Positions 7,103-15,489 of a DNA stretch of 64,000 nt are shown here, one piece after another (within the stretch, counting starts at the first letter, position 1; each line of letters starts with the position of its first letter). Source of the stretch: Buchananella hordeovulneris (GTDB lineage: Bacteria > Actinomycetota > Actinomycetes > Actinomycetales > Actinomycetaceae). A model generated the notes under the pieces. That model was not told the DNA's origin, did no database searches, and saw only the letters and a list, made by a program, of their open reading frames with translations. The stretch is taken from contig NZ_MQVS01000003.1 of assembly GCF_001907235.1 (NCBI RefSeq), positions 1-64,000 of the forward strand, read 5' to 3'. The position numbers and the translations under genes were made by a program.

Positions 7103-8581
7103 TCAGTAGTGCGAGACCACCGTAGTTCCCACCGAAGCCCAGTTGTAGAACCACTCGGCGTCAGAGACCGGCAGGTTCACGCAGCCGTGCGAGCCGGCGT
7201 CCCCGGCGTAGCCGAATGAGCCGCGCCAGTAGGCCCCGTGGAGCGCGTAGCCGGAGTAGAAGTACAAGATCCACGGCACGTTTTCCGTCTCGTACTTGGT
7301 GCCGTCGGCGTTATCGCCCCGCATCGTCTGAGTCGCCACCTTGGACTGCACCTGGTAGGTACCGGTGACCGTCGGGGTAGCCGGGGCCCCATGCACCATC
7401 GAGATGGGGCCGTAGACGACGGTGGAGCCTTCGTAAGCCGTGGCCGTGTGGTTGGACAGGTCGACGTCGATCCACCGCTCGCCCGCCGCTGGCGTGTAGG
7501 GCAGCCCGGCGGTTTCCGCCGCGGGCAGGGTGTCGACCACGGTGTCGTCAGTCTCGGCGGCCACCGTCTCCGTGACGAATTCGCCCGCGTAGTTCTTCCC
7601 GGCACCGAGTGCGTCGGCCAGCTGGGTGACCACCTCATCCAGGTTGGTGACCTTCTGCCCGTCAACCGGCTCCACCTCTACCTTGATGACCGAGCCGTCC
7701 GACTTCCGGACGGTCCGCTTGCCAAGGACCGGCTCGGTGTTTAGGTCCGCCGCCTGCTCCATCACCCAGTTCTTTACCGCGTTGGGGTCGACCGTCAACT
7801 GGGCGGAGCCGTCCTCGTTGAGCTTGATCGACACCCACTTGGCGCGCTCCGCCGGGCTAGCGGAGACGAGCTCGCCGTCGACCATCACCCCGATATCGGC
7901 CGCCAGGGTCTGCCGGGTGCGCTCGGCGGCCTGCTCAGCGGCGGTAGTCGTGATCTTCGGTTCCACCGGCGTGAACTGCACCGCCAACTGTTGATCGTCC
8001 AGGCTGCTGGCCGCCGTCCGCGCGGCGGCCTGCAGGGCCTGCGCATCCAACGCCACGCCCGACTGACCCGGGGTCACCACTACCTGCCCCTGCTCATCGA
8101 TCTGCAGCGCCGCGTTTTGGGCCGCCGCCTGGTCCTTGGGGACCAGCGATTGGGCGGTCTTGGCGAGCTGTTCCTCATCCAGGCGGAAGACCGGCGTGAT
8201 TTCTGCCGACGACCCGATGGCCGTGATCCGGGAGAAGAAGCCCTGCGAGCGGGCGAGCGTCGCGTCGGTCGTGGCCTCCACGTCCACCGTGATCCCGAGG
8301 TCGGCCAGGCTGAGCGACGCCGAGGCGTCCCCGGTCAACTGCACGCGGGTGTCTGCCACCCGCTGGCTCACCAGCGCGGAGACCTCCTGCCGATCCATGC
8401 CCGCCACACTCGTGCCCGCCACACTCGTGCCCGGCAATGCCTGCCCGGCGTAGGCCACGGAATAACCGCCAAACCCAGCGAGCACCAGCAGCACAACTAG
8501 GGCAGCGACCAGCGCCAACCACCAGCGACGCCACCACGGACGGCGGGCGGCTAGGGAACCAGAGGCAGAGTTCGACAGCAC
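7103..8581 (-). CDS. L,D-transpeptidase (YkuD) with N-terminal anchor and two PG-binding-like domains
   Basis: This envelope enzyme (492 residues) would form 3-3 cross-links in peptidoglycan. After a basic Arg/Trp-rich start comes one membrane anchor (about residues 22-44), then two PG_binding_4-like segments (about 60-170 and 190-300), then the YkuD domain with HGAYWRGSFGYAGDAGSHGCVN and catalytic Cys near 467. I chose the GTG at 8581 because GGAAGGA lies 7 bases upstream. An upstream ATG (8635) would add a stretch without family features and crowd the divergent gene. A 15-base tandem duplication at 8400-8429 repeats GTSVA in the stalk. Confidence 0.85.
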   Translation of the reverse strand: MLSNSASGSLAARRPWWRRWWLALVAALVVLLVLAGFGGYSVAYAGQALPGTSVAGTSVAGMDRQEVSALVSQRVADTRVQLTGDASASLSLADLGITVDVEATTDATLARSQGFFSRITAIGSSAEITPVFRLDEEQLAKTAQSLVPKDQAAAQNAALQIDEQGQVVVTPGQSGVALDAQALQAAARTAASSLDDQQLAVQFTPVEPKITTTAAEQAAERTRQTLAADIGVMVDGELVSASPAERAKWVSIKLNEDGSAQLTVDPNAVKNWVMEQAADLNTEPVLGKRTVRKSDGSVIKVEVEPVDGQKVTNLDEVVTQLADALGAGKNYAGEFVTETVAAETDDTVVDTLPAAETAGLPYTPAAGERWIDVDLSNHTATAYEGSTVVYGPISMVHGAPATPTVTGTYQVQSKVATQTMRGDNADGTKYETENVPWILYFYSGYALHGAYWRGSFGYAGDAGSHGCVNLPVSDAEWFYNWASVGTTVVSHY

Positions 8582-8668
8582 GGGCTTATCCTTCCAGCAG
8601 GGGACAGCTGCTAACGCCAGGGGCGTGGTAGTCATCGTAATAGTCAAAAAGCGAAAGATAATCATCCT

Positions 8669-9886
8669 GTGATCTATCTCGACCATGCGGCCACTAGCCC
8701 TCCAGGGGGAGACGCCCTCCAGGCCTATACCACCGAGTTGGCCCACCTGGCCGCCCAACCGGGCAACTCCGCGGCCCTGCACGCCGGGGGGCGCGCTGCC
8801 CGTGGACGCCTGGAGACCGCCCGCGCACAGCTGGCGCGCCTGTTGGGCGCCGCGCGCCGCGCCGTGCTATTCGTCTCGGGGGCCACCGAAGGCAACCTGT
8901 TGGCAGTGGCTGGGCGGGTGGCCCACTGGCGGGCCGTCGGACAACCCACCATCGCCCTCTGCCTGACCACCGATCACCCCTCGCTACGCGGGGCCGTGCG
9001 GGCTCTGCCCGGGGCCCACGGACTCATCGAGGTAGAGCGGGCCGGCCAACCCCGGGCCGGGTGGACCCAGGCGGTGGCTGCCGCTGCCTGGCGCGCCCTT
9101 GGCAACGACGGCCCGCCACCATCCCTGCCGGAGCTGACGTCCCGTTTTCGGCTCGTCGTCGGCTTCGCCACCGTCAATAACGAGACTGGGGCCTACCTGG
9201 ATCCGGCCGCCGCAGTGGCCGCACTGCGGCAGGCCGGGGTGGACTGGATTCACGTCGATGCCGCCCAAGCCATCGGGAGTCAACCGGTCGACTGTGAAGC
9301 CACCGGCATCGATTCACTGACCTTCTCCGGTCACAAACTCGGCACTCCCCCCGGCTGCGGGGCCCTGGTGACGCGACGCGACGCGTTGGCGCCCGTCTAT
9401 CCGGGCGCCGGACAGGAGTTTGGACTGCGTTCCGGCACCGTCGATGTTGCCAGCGCCCGGGCCCTGAGCGCTGCCGTGGCCCAGGCCCTGCGCGACCAAG
9501 CCGTCAACGTCGCCCACTGGCAGCAGCTGGCCGCGCGCCTGCGCCAGGCCGCCACCGCGGAGGGCTGGCGCCCCACGCTGGCCTCCAGCGCGCCCAGCAG
9601 TCCGCACATCGTCAGCCTCATCATTCCCGGTGCTCCCTCCGAGGCCCTGCTCACCGCCCTGGACATGGCCGGGGTGGCGGTGAGTGCCGGTTCCGCCTGC
9701 CAGGCCGGGGTGGTCGGCCCCAGCGAGGTGCTGCTCGCCATGGGACACGCCGACGCCGACGCCCGCTGCGTGGTGCGCGTCAGCTTCGGGCCGCACTCCA
9801 CCGCCGCCGAAGTGGAGACCCTCATCACCAAGCTGCGGGCCGCCGCGCCCGCCGCTGCGCGCTTCGGGGCAGGCACACGGCCCTGA
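8669..9886 (+). CDS. Cysteine desulfurase (IscS/NifS class)
   Basis: This PLP enzyme (405 residues) takes sulfur from cysteine. The start YLDHAATSP, the PLP lysine in SGHKLGTPPG (Lys223) and the catalytic cysteine in SAGSAC (Cys344) are all present. It begins with GTG at 8669 and has only a weak ribosome-binding site. No SUF or ISC scaffold genes are close. The nearby mnmA, one small gene downstream, suggests it feeds sulfur to tRNA 2-thiouridylation, as in related actinobacterial loci. It is divergent from the L,D-transpeptidase gene. Confidence 0.92.
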   Translation: MIYLDHAATSPPGGDALQAYTTELAHLAAQPGNSAALHAGGRAARGRLETARAQLARLLGAARRAVLFVSGATEGNLLAVAGRVAHWRAVGQPTIALCLTTDHPSLRGAVRALPGAHGLIEVERAGQPRAGWTQAVAAAAWRALGNDGPPPSLPELTSRFRLVVGFATVNNETGAYLDPAAAVAALRQAGVDWIHVDAAQAIGSQPVDCEATGIDSLTFSGHKLGTPPGCGALVTRRDALAPVYPGAGQEFGLRSGTVDVASARALSAAVAQALRDQAVNVAHWQQLAARLRQAATAEGWRPTLASSAPSSPHIVSLIIPGAPSEALLTALDMAGVAVSAGSACQAGVVGPSEVLLAMGHADADARCVVRVSFGPHSTAAEVETLITKLRAAAPAAARFGAGTRP

Positions 9887-9945
9887 TGCACTATCGTCAG
9901 TGCCAGACGCCCCGAGTGACCCAACTGGATGAGGAGAGTGTCTGT

Positions 9946-10497
9946 ATGTCCTACCAACCTGAAGACCCGTTCCGCAGCCCGAGCGGACAGGGCCAGCAGG
10001 CCGCCCCGCTGCCTGCGTATGGGGCGGGCGCGGCGAGCGGTGGCCCGTACGGCGCAGGCCCGTACGGCGCAGGCCCGTACGGCGCAGGCCCGTACGGCGC
10101 GGCCCCCTATGGTGGCGGGCCGTATGGTGGCTATGGCCCGGTCGGCAAGGTGCGCCACACCGGCGTCGTCTTCCTGCTGGGCATCATCACCTTCGGCTTT
10201 TACGGCCTGTACTGGTGGTATGCCACCCACGCCGAGCTGCGGGACCACACCGGGGAGGGAATGGGCGGGGGAGTAGCGCTGCTCGTCGCCATCTTCTTCA
10301 GCCCCATCCTCAGCTTCACCCTGCCCGCCGAGATCGAGCGGGCCTACCAACGGCGCGGCCTTTATCCCCCGGTCAGCGCCGCCACCGGCCTGTGGGCCAT
10401 CCCCGGCTTCCTCATCCTGGTTGGCCCCTTGGTGTGGCTGATCAAGGTCAACGGGGCACTGAACGCCTACTGGCGCTCCCTCGGCGCGGTGGGTTAG
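9946..10497 (+). CDS. DUF4234-like membrane protein with Gly-Pro-Tyr repeat
   Basis: The 183-residue protein has a disordered N-terminus (about 1-65) rich in G/P/Y, including four GPYGA repeats. A DUF4234-like core follows: VVFLLGIITFGFYGLYWWY, a second helix around GVALLVAIFFSPILSF and a third, WAIPGFLILVGPLVWLI. It is probably an integral membrane protein; function is unknown. The ATG at 9946 has GAGGAGAG 7 bases upstream; an earlier ATG at 9886 lacks such a site. It sits between the cysteine desulfurase and mnmA and ends in a terminator hairpin. Confidence 0.75.
   Translation: MSYQPEDPFRSPSGQGQQAAPLPAYGAGAASGGPYGAGPYGAGPYGAGPYGAAPYGGGPYGGYGPVGKVRHTGVVFLLGIITFGFYGLYWWYATHAELRDHTGEGMGGGVALLVAIFFSPILSFTLPAEIERAYQRRGLYPPVSAATGLWAIPGFLILVGPLVWLIKVNGALNAYWRSLGAVG
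10042..10101 (+). repeat. Four tandem 15-bp units inside the DUF4234-like gene
   Basis: The unit ggcccgtacggcgca occurs four times in a row, the last with one changed base, encoding GPYGA repeats. Such a tract could expand or contract by slippage without a frameshift. Confidence 0.9.
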
Positions 10498-10512
10498 GGT
10501 CCACCTGCGAGC

Positions 10513-10547
10513 CAGGGGCGGAAAACCACACGAGTTTTCCGCCCCTG
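10513..10547 (+). terminator. Terminator hairpin after the DUF4234-like gene
   Basis: Arms of 14 bases (10513-10526 and 10534-10547) surround a 7-base loop, 16 bases after the stop. The A-rich and T-rich runs sit within the stem rather than after it. It should separate this unit from mnmA. Confidence 0.65.
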
Positions 10548-10617
10548 CTGCTGGTAACGCGGGAATGACCCACGCCCGGGCCGCGTTGCGTCAGGGGAGC
10601 TGAGCAGAGGGGGAAGA

Positions 10618-11721
10618 ATGCGCGTACTAGCGGCATTGTCCGGGGGAGTGGACTCCGCCGTGGCGGCGGCGCGCGCCGTGGACGCTGGGCACGACGTCGT
10701 GGGCGTGCACATGGCGCTATCGCGCTCGCGGGCCGCCACCCGGGCGGGCGCGCGGGGCTGCTGCACGATCGAAGACGCCGACGACGCCCGCTATGCCGCC
10801 CACGTGCTTGGCATCCCCTACTACGTGTGGGATCTGGCCGACTCCTTCGAGGAGACGGTGGTCAGTGACTTTCTCGCCGAGTACGAGGCGGGCCGTACCC
10901 CCAACCCGTGCGTGCGGTGCAATGAGTTCGTGAAGTTTTCGGCGCTCCTGGAGCGGGCGGTGGCGCTCGGTTTCGATGCCGTGTGCACCGGCCACTACGC
11001 GCGCGTGATGCCCGGTGCGGCGGGGCCGGAGCTGCATCGCGCCGCCAACCTGGCCAAGGACCAGAGCTACGTGCTGGCGGTGGTGGGGCAAGCGCGGTTG
11101 GGGCAGATGGTTCTGCCGCTCGGAGACGTGGACACCAAGGACGCGGTGCGGGCCGAGGCCGAGGCCCGGGGACTGAGCGTGTCCAACAAGCCCGACTCCT
11201 ACGACATCTGCTTCGTCGCCGACGGCAACACCCGCGGTTTCCTGCGGGAGCGACTGGGGGTGCGGCCGGGCAACATCATCGACCAGGACGGCAACGTGTT
11301 GGCCCAACACGAGGGCACCTACGGTTTTACCGTCGGGCAGCGCAAGGGCCTGGGGGTCGACGCCCCGGCCCCGGACGGGGCGCCGCGCTACGTGCTAGAG
11401 ACCCGCCCGCAGACAGGGGAGGTGGTGGTCGGACCGTTGGCCCTGTTGACGGTCGACGAATTGAGCGCCGACCAAGTGGTGTGGCTGGCCCCTGATGTGA
11501 CTTTGCCTACGCCCGGACAGCCGGGCCTGCCGGTCGGTGCCCAGTTCCGGGCCCACGGCGCGGCCCTGCCGGGGCGGGCCTGGGCCACCGCGGACGGCGG
11601 AGTCGTGGTGCAGCTAGCGGGCACTACCCGGGCGGTGGCTGCCGGGCAGAGCCTGGTGCTGTACGCCGATACCCGCGTGCTCGGGCAGGGCACGATCACG
11701 GGCGCTCGGCGGAGGGGCTAG
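10618..11721 (+). CDS. mnmA: tRNA-specific 2-thiouridylase MnmA
   Basis: MnmA (367 residues) adds sulfur to U34 of tRNAs for Lys, Glu and Gln. The PP-loop ATP motif SGGVDS is at residues 8-13. The catalytic pair is Cys101 in NPCVRCNEF and Cys198 in [11 protein letters not shown], followed by the expected [10 protein letters not shown]-like segment ([11 protein letters not shown]). Length matches the family. The ATG at 10618 has a GAGGGGGAAG site just upstream. The sulfur donor is probably the upstream cysteine desulfurase. Its stop codon overlaps a possible -10 (TAGACT, 11719-11724) for the tRNA-Leu gene. Confidence 0.95.
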   Translation: MRVLAALSGGVDSAVAAARAVDAGHDVVGVHMALSRSRAATRAGARGCCTIEDADDARYAAHVLGIPYYVWDLADSFEETVVSDFLAEYEAGRTPNPCVRCNEFVKFSALLERAVALGFDAVCTGHYARVMPGAAGPELHRAANLAKDQSYVLAVVGQARLGQMVLPLGDVDTKDAVRAEAEARGLSVSNKPDSYDICFVADGNTRGFLRERLGVRPGNIIDQDGNVLAQHEGTYGFTVGQRKGLGVDAPAPDGAPRYVLETRPQTGEVVVGPLALLTVDELSADQVVWLAPDVTLPTPGQPGLPVGAQFRAHGAALPGRAWATADGGVVVQLAGTTRAVAAGQSLVLYADTRVLGQGTITGARRRG

Positions 11722-11734
11722 ACTCTACGCACAG

Positions 11735-11815
11735 GCGCGAGTGGCGAAATTGGCAGACGCGCTGGATTTAGGTTCCAGTGTCCTAGACGTGCGGGTTCGA
11801 GTCCCGCCTCGCGCA
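11735..11815 (+). tRNA. tRNA-Leu (anticodon TAG)
   Basis: A complete cloverleaf can be drawn: acceptor gcgcgag with ctcgcgc (11735-11741 and 11808-11814), D-loop with tggcaga, anticodon stem ctgga/tccag with loop tttaggt giving anticodon TAG, a long variable arm typical of Leu tRNA, and T-arm gcgggttcgagtcccgc. The 3' CCA is not encoded. It reads CUA codons. Confidence 0.95.
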
Positions 11816-11817
11816 CC

Positions 11818-11842
11818 GGCCCGGTTGCTACGCAGCCGGGCC
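11818..11842 (+). terminator. Terminator hairpin behind tRNA-Leu
   Basis: Arms 11818-11828 and 11832-11842 pair with one G-T mismatch around a 3-base loop, immediately after the tRNA. Confidence 0.65.
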
Positions 11843-11859
11843 ATTGGCTTGCCCGGGTG

Positions 11860-12036
11860 TTAAGGGGCGGTGGCGCCGCCGAAGTGCCGCCACCAGTCCT
11901 CGTCAATCTCGGCCGCCTCCAGGGCTGCGGTCACGCGGTGGACGTGCGCCACGAAGTCGGCGGGCACGGGCCAGCCGGGAGGCGTGTGCGGACCGTCCCG
12001 GTAGCCGAGCAGAATCAGCTTGCGTGGCAGGCGCAT
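11860..12036 (-). CDS. Small hypothetical protein (58 aa) behind the ROK regulator
   Basis: I do not recognise this frame. It begins with ATG at 12036, with GGGGAGG just upstream, 12 bases after the ROK gene's stop and on the same strand. The peptide starts MRLPRKLILLGYRDG, continues with GWPVPADFVAHVHRVTAAL and ends with DEDWWRHFGGATAP. It is soluble in appearance, with a mixed charged and aromatic content more like a real protein than a shadow frame. An in-frame GTG at 12051 would overlap the ROK stop. If real, it is probably cotranscribed with the ROK gene. Confidence 0.5.
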   Translation of the reverse strand: MRLPRKLILLGYRDGPHTPPGWPVPADFVAHVHRVTAALEAAEIDEDWWRHFGGATAP

Positions 12037-12047
12037 GGGCCTCCCCG

Positions 12048-13265
12048 TCACCCGTTATTTTCCGCCGTCCTGGGCGGCTGGTCGCCCAGGTAGCAGTGCG
12101 GGTGGGCGATTAGGTCGGCCAGGGCGGCATACGACGCCCCCACCGCCACCGTGGTCGGCCCGAGGCGGGAGGGAGCCAGGGTGACGCGGCGGCGGCGGGC
12201 ACCCATCGAGCGGCGCTCCAGGGTGGCGCGGATGAGAGGCTCGTGGGCGGACAGCAGCTCGGCCAGGTGCCCGCCGAGCACCACCTGCGGGATGTCAAAC
12301 AAATTCACGAGGGCGGCCACCGCGATGCCGAGGGCCTGCGCACAGTCGCTGACGGACCGCGGATCCAGGGGGCGCCCGGCGGTTGGGGGCGGGACGATGG
12401 GGGAGGGGTGGGTCAGCAACGGCACCAGCGCCTCGGCCCCCACGTACCTCTCCAGGCAGCCGGTCGAACCACAGCGACAGTCCGGGCCCGCCGGATCGAT
12501 CGTCAGGTGCCCGATCTCACCGGCCCAGCCGTGTCGCCCGCGCATGACTTGCCCGTCGGCCACCAGCGCCGCGCCGATACCGATGGAGCCGGAGAGAAAG
12601 GCGAAGCTTTGGTTCGGGCTGGGGGCGCCGGGGGCGCGCTGGGCGACGGTGAGGGCCGCCAGGTTGGCTTCGTTGTCGACCGTGACGGGCAGCGGGAGGG
12701 GCAGGCGCTGGGCGAGGGCCGCCGCGAGGTCCACGTCGTGCCAGCCGAGGTTGGGGGCCTCCAGCAGGCGGCCTTGGGCGGTGTCTACCAGGCCCGGGAC
12801 GGCCACCGTCAGGCGCACTAGGCGCGCGGTGGTGGGCAACGCCTGGATGACCTCGGTGAGCAGGCGCGCCAGCGGGGTGAGGGCCTGTTGGGGGGAGGAG
12901 CCGACCAAGTTGTGGGCCTGGCTGTGGCCCACCAGTTCGTGTCCGGCGAGGTTGGTGGCCACCACCCGCAACCCGTCAACCCCGATTTCGGCTCCCAGCC
13001 CGACAATGTTGGGACTACCAGTCAGCCCGAGGGCAGGTCTACCGGGACCGTTGGCGCGCGGGCGCGGCATCTCTTGCAGGAGTCCGCTGGCGACCAGCTC
13101 GTCGACGAGGGAGGTGGCGGTGGCGCGGGTGAGGTTGGTTTGGGTGGCCACCTGCGCCCGAGAGGGGGCGGCGTATTCCCCGGTCATGAGCACGTGGGAG
13201 AGCACTAACCGCATGTTCATCGCCCGCAGGTGCTCGGCCCGCATGGCATCACTGCCGGGTTTCAT
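12048..13265 (-). CDS. ROK-family (XylR/NagC-like) transcriptional repressor
   Basis: The 405-residue protein has an N-terminal winged helix-turn-helix (about residues 10-75, with SRAQVATQTNLTRATATSLVDEL), followed by a ROK sugar-kinase-like fold. The latter has VPGLVDTAQG, VDNEANLAAL, GSIGIGAAL and the ROK zinc motif GHLTIDPAGPDCRCGSTGCLE. It is a DNA-binding protein whose ligand is likely a sugar. A TTAGTTTA motif in its promoter recurs on the xylA promoter about 5 kb away, so it is the best candidate for the xylose repressor (inference). GGAGG lies 8 bases before the ATG. Confidence 0.88.
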   Translation of the reverse strand: MKPGSDAMRAEHLRAMNMRLVLSHVLMTGEYAAPSRAQVATQTNLTRATATSLVDELVASGLLQEMPRPRANGPGRPALGLTGSPNIVGLGAEIGVDGLRVVATNLAGHELVGHSQAHNLVGSSPQQALTPLARLLTEVIQALPTTARLVRLTVAVPGLVDTAQGRLLEAPNLGWHDVDLAAALAQRLPLPLPVTVDNEANLAALTVAQRAPGAPSPNQSFAFLSGSIGIGAALVADGQVMRGRHGWAGEIGHLTIDPAGPDCRCGSTGCLERYVGAEALVPLLTHPSPIVPPPTAGRPLDPRSVSDCAQALGIAVAALVNLFDIPQVVLGGHLAELLSAHEPLIRATLERRSMGARRRRVTLAPSRLGPTTVAVGASYAALADLIAHPHCYLGDQPPRTAENNG

Positions 13266-13280
13266 CCCCTCGCCTCCTCG

Positions 13281-13326
13281 CGCGTGACGTTACTCACGCG
13301 GATTAGTTTAAGGCATCGCCAAATTT
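13281..13326. promoter_or_regulatory. ROK promoter region: 7-bp inverted repeat and TTAGTTTA motif
   Basis: Bases 13281-13287 and 13294-13300 form a perfect inverted repeat (cgcgtga/tcacgcg). Just upstream of the gene's transcription side, 13303-13310 reads ttagttta on the plus strand; its complement contains TAAACT, a possible -10 for the leftward ROK gene. The same eight bases plus GGC occur at the xylA promoter (18300). This may be an autoregulatory operator; the assignment is inferred. Confidence 0.45.
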
Positions 13327-13422
13327 GCGTCCGGGGCCTGCAACGGCGCGGATTGTCCACGGCAAGGGGCCGGTAACGGTAGGCGAAAGTCGACTCGGCC
13401 AAGGCCTTGTCGCGCCCGCCAA

Positions 13423-13441
13423 TTAGGTTAGCCTCATCTTT
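13423..13441 (+). promoter_or_regulatory. DtxR/IdeR-type iron box
   Basis: TTAGGTTAGCCTCATCTTT matches the established 19-base DtxR/IdeR consensus at 15 positions, including the first 12 in a row. It lies 31 bases before the siderophore-binding-protein start and overlaps a possible -10 TAGCCT (13429-13434) with TTGTCG 16 bases upstream (13407-13412). Iron-bound repressor would therefore block the promoter. Confidence 0.85.
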
Positions 13442-13471
13442 CTAAATCTGTGCTCGTGTGAAAGGTACTCC

Positions 13472-14488
13472 ATGCGTCTGCGTACAAGCGCCCTCCTCCT
13501 GGCCACCGCGTTGGCCACCGTCGGCTGCGCTAGCCAAACCGATTCCCCCGCTGCTCCCACGGCTGCCGCTGCCTCCGCTGCTGCCCCCGCCACGATCAAA
13601 CACGCCTTCGGGGAGACGACGATTCCCGCCCAGGTGGAACGGGTGGCCGCGGTCAACTGGGCCAACCATGACGTTCCCCTCGCCCTCGGGGTCATGCCCG
13701 TCGGCTTTGCCGCCCAGTCCTGGGGAGTGGAGGACGGCTCCGGCATGCTGGCCTGGACCAAGGAAGCCGTCGAGAAGCAGGGGGGCAAGCCCGTGCTGTT
13801 CGACGAAACGGACGGCATCGACTTCGAGGCGGTGGCCGCGACCGAACCCGACGTCATCCTGGCCGCCTACTCGGGGCTGACCAAGGAGGACTACGACAAG
13901 CTCGCCAAGATCGCCCCGACCGTCGCCTACCCGACAATCGCCTGGGGCACCCCGTGGCGGGACTACATCAAGATGAACGCCACCGCCATCAACCGGGCGG
14001 AAGACGGCGAGAAACTGGTGGCGGATTTGGAGAAACAAATTGCCACCGCGACGGCCAAGTTCCCCCAGATTGCGGGCAAACGGGCGGCCTTCTTCTACGG
14101 CTCGCCCCAGGATCTGTCCAAGATCGGCTACTACACCACCGCAGACCCGCGCACCGCTTTCCTGGCGGACCTCGGACTGGCGGTGCCGCCGTCGGTTGCC
14201 CAGGCTTCCAAGGCCAGCGACTCATTCTTTGTCCAGCTCAGCGCCGAGCACGCTGACCAACTGGCGGACATCGACCTGATCGTCATGTACGGCACCGAGG
14301 CGGACCTGCCCGCCTACCAGGCCGACAAGCTGCTGGGCACGATCCCCGCGATCAAGAACGGTGCGGTGGCCTTTGTCGGGGACAACAATGCCCTGGCCGC
14401 CTCCACCAACCCCAGTCCGCTGTCCATCCCGTGGGGGTTGACGCAGTACCTGGAGAAGATCGCCGCCGCCGCCGATAAGGCCAAGTGA
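13472..14488 (+). CDS. Ferric-siderophore ABC transporter, substrate-binding lipoprotein
   Basis: This extracytoplasmic lipoprotein (338 residues) has a signal peptide ending in a lipobox ALATVGC with lipid-modified Cys near residue 19. An Ala/Pro/Ser linker follows and then a FecB/FhuD-type periplasmic-binding fold (about 42-335) containing VAAVNWANHDVPLALGVMP and a VILAAYSGLTKEDYDKL segment. It would bind a ferric siderophore and deliver it to the two permeases. It is the first gene of a five-gene operon under the IdeR box. The ATG at 13472 follows GAAAGG. The particular siderophore is not evident, and no biosynthetic genes are present. Confidence 0.9.
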   Translation: MRLRTSALLLATALATVGCASQTDSPAAPTAAAASAAAPATIKHAFGETTIPAQVERVAAVNWANHDVPLALGVMPVGFAAQSWGVEDGSGMLAWTKEAVEKQGGKPVLFDETDGIDFEAVAATEPDVILAAYSGLTKEDYDKLAKIAPTVAYPTIAWGTPWRDYIKMNATAINRAEDGEKLVADLEKQIATATAKFPQIAGKRAAFFYGSPQDLSKIGYYTTADPRTAFLADLGLAVPPSVAQASKASDSFFVQLSAEHADQLADIDLIVMYGTEADLPAYQADKLLGTIPAIKNGAVAFVGDNNALAASTNPSPLSIPWGLTQYLEKIAAAADKAK

Positions 14489-15489
14489 CCAAGCGGGCTT
14501 TCCAGCGTTTTGGCTGGTGGGTCCTCCTGGCGATCGCCTGCCTAGGCCTGAGCGCCCTCGCCTCCATCGCCTTTGGGGCGCGGGTGGTCGGCCTGGCGGA
14601 GATCTGGGCGGGCATCAGCGGCCAGGGCTCCGACATTGGCGCCCTGGCCGTCGCTGAGCGCCTACCCCGCACTGCCATCGCCCTGTGCTGTGGGGCCTGC
14701 CTCGGGGTCTCCGGGGCCCTAATGCAGGCGGTCACCCGAAACCCCATCGCCGATCCGGGCATCCTCGGGGTCAACACGGGGGCGTCGCTGGCGGTCGTCA
14801 GCGGCATCGCCTTTGCCGGGCTCAGCTCCCTGTTTTCCACCCTGTGGGTTGCTCTCCTGGGCGCTACCCTCGCCGCGGGCCTGGTCTACACGCTCGGCTC
14901 GCTCGGCCCCGGCGGCACGACCCCCATCAAGCTCGCCCTGGCCGGGGTGGCGACCACCGCGGCCCTGTCCAGCGTCATCACCATCATTCGCCTGCCGCGC
15001 GCCGCCGGGCTGGACGACTTTCGCTTCTGGGCCATCGGTTCCCTCGGGCGCGGCACCTGGCAGACCCTGCTCACCGTCGCCCCGTTCATGCTCACCGCCC
15101 TACTGGTGGCCTGCGCCTGCGCGAGCGCGTTGAATTCGTTGGCGCTCGGCGACGAGATGGCCACCGCCCTGGGAGTGTCAGTGGCCCGCACCCGGCTGTT
15201 GGCGGCCGGGGCGGGGGTGACATTGTGTGCGGTGGTGACGGCCGTGGCCGGTCCCATCAGCTTCGTGGGCCTCCTGGTCTCGCACGTGGTGCGGCTGGTG
15301 GTGGGCCCCGATCAGCGACGAGTCTTGCCGCTGACCGCGCTGGTCGGGGCGGCCCTGCTGACGGGAGCCGACACCATCGGGCGAATTGTTAATAGACCAG
15401 ACGAAATCGCCGTGGGCATCATCACCGCCTTCCTGGGCGCCCCCGTGCTCATCTACATCGTGCGGACCACCAAGGTGCGAGAACTATGA
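14485..15489 (+). CDS. Iron-siderophore ABC transporter permease (FecCD type), first
   Basis: The 334-residue protein has about nine to ten hydrophobic helices and the BtuC/FecCD signatures: RLPRTAIALCCGACLGVSGALMQ with TRNPIADPGILGVNTGASLAVV, and later GPISFVGLLVSHVVRLVVGPD. It is one half of the transmembrane channel for siderophore import. The GTG start overlaps the stop of the binding protein (GTGA), so translation is coupled. Its partner permease follows with an ATGA overlap. Confidence 0.9.
   Translation: MTKRAFQRFGWWVLLAIACLGLSALASIAFGARVVGLAEIWAGISGQGSDIGALAVAERLPRTAIALCCGACLGVSGALMQAVTRNPIADPGILGVNTGASLAVVSGIAFAGLSSLFSTLWVALLGATLAAGLVYTLGSLGPGGTTPIKLALAGVATTAALSSVITIIRLPRAAGLDDFRFWAIGSLGRGTWQTLLTVAPFMLTALLVACACASALNSLALGDEMATALGVSVARTRLLAAGAGVTLCAVVTAVAGPISFVGLLVSHVVRLVVGPDQRRVLPLTALVGAALLTGADTIGRIVNRPDEIAVGIITAFLGAPVLIYIVRTTKVREL

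Noticed and set aside
8400-8429. 15-bp tandem duplication in the L,D-transpeptidase gene
   Set aside because: Only two units, in a flexible stalk; it is noted in the gene entry and does not merit a separate finding.
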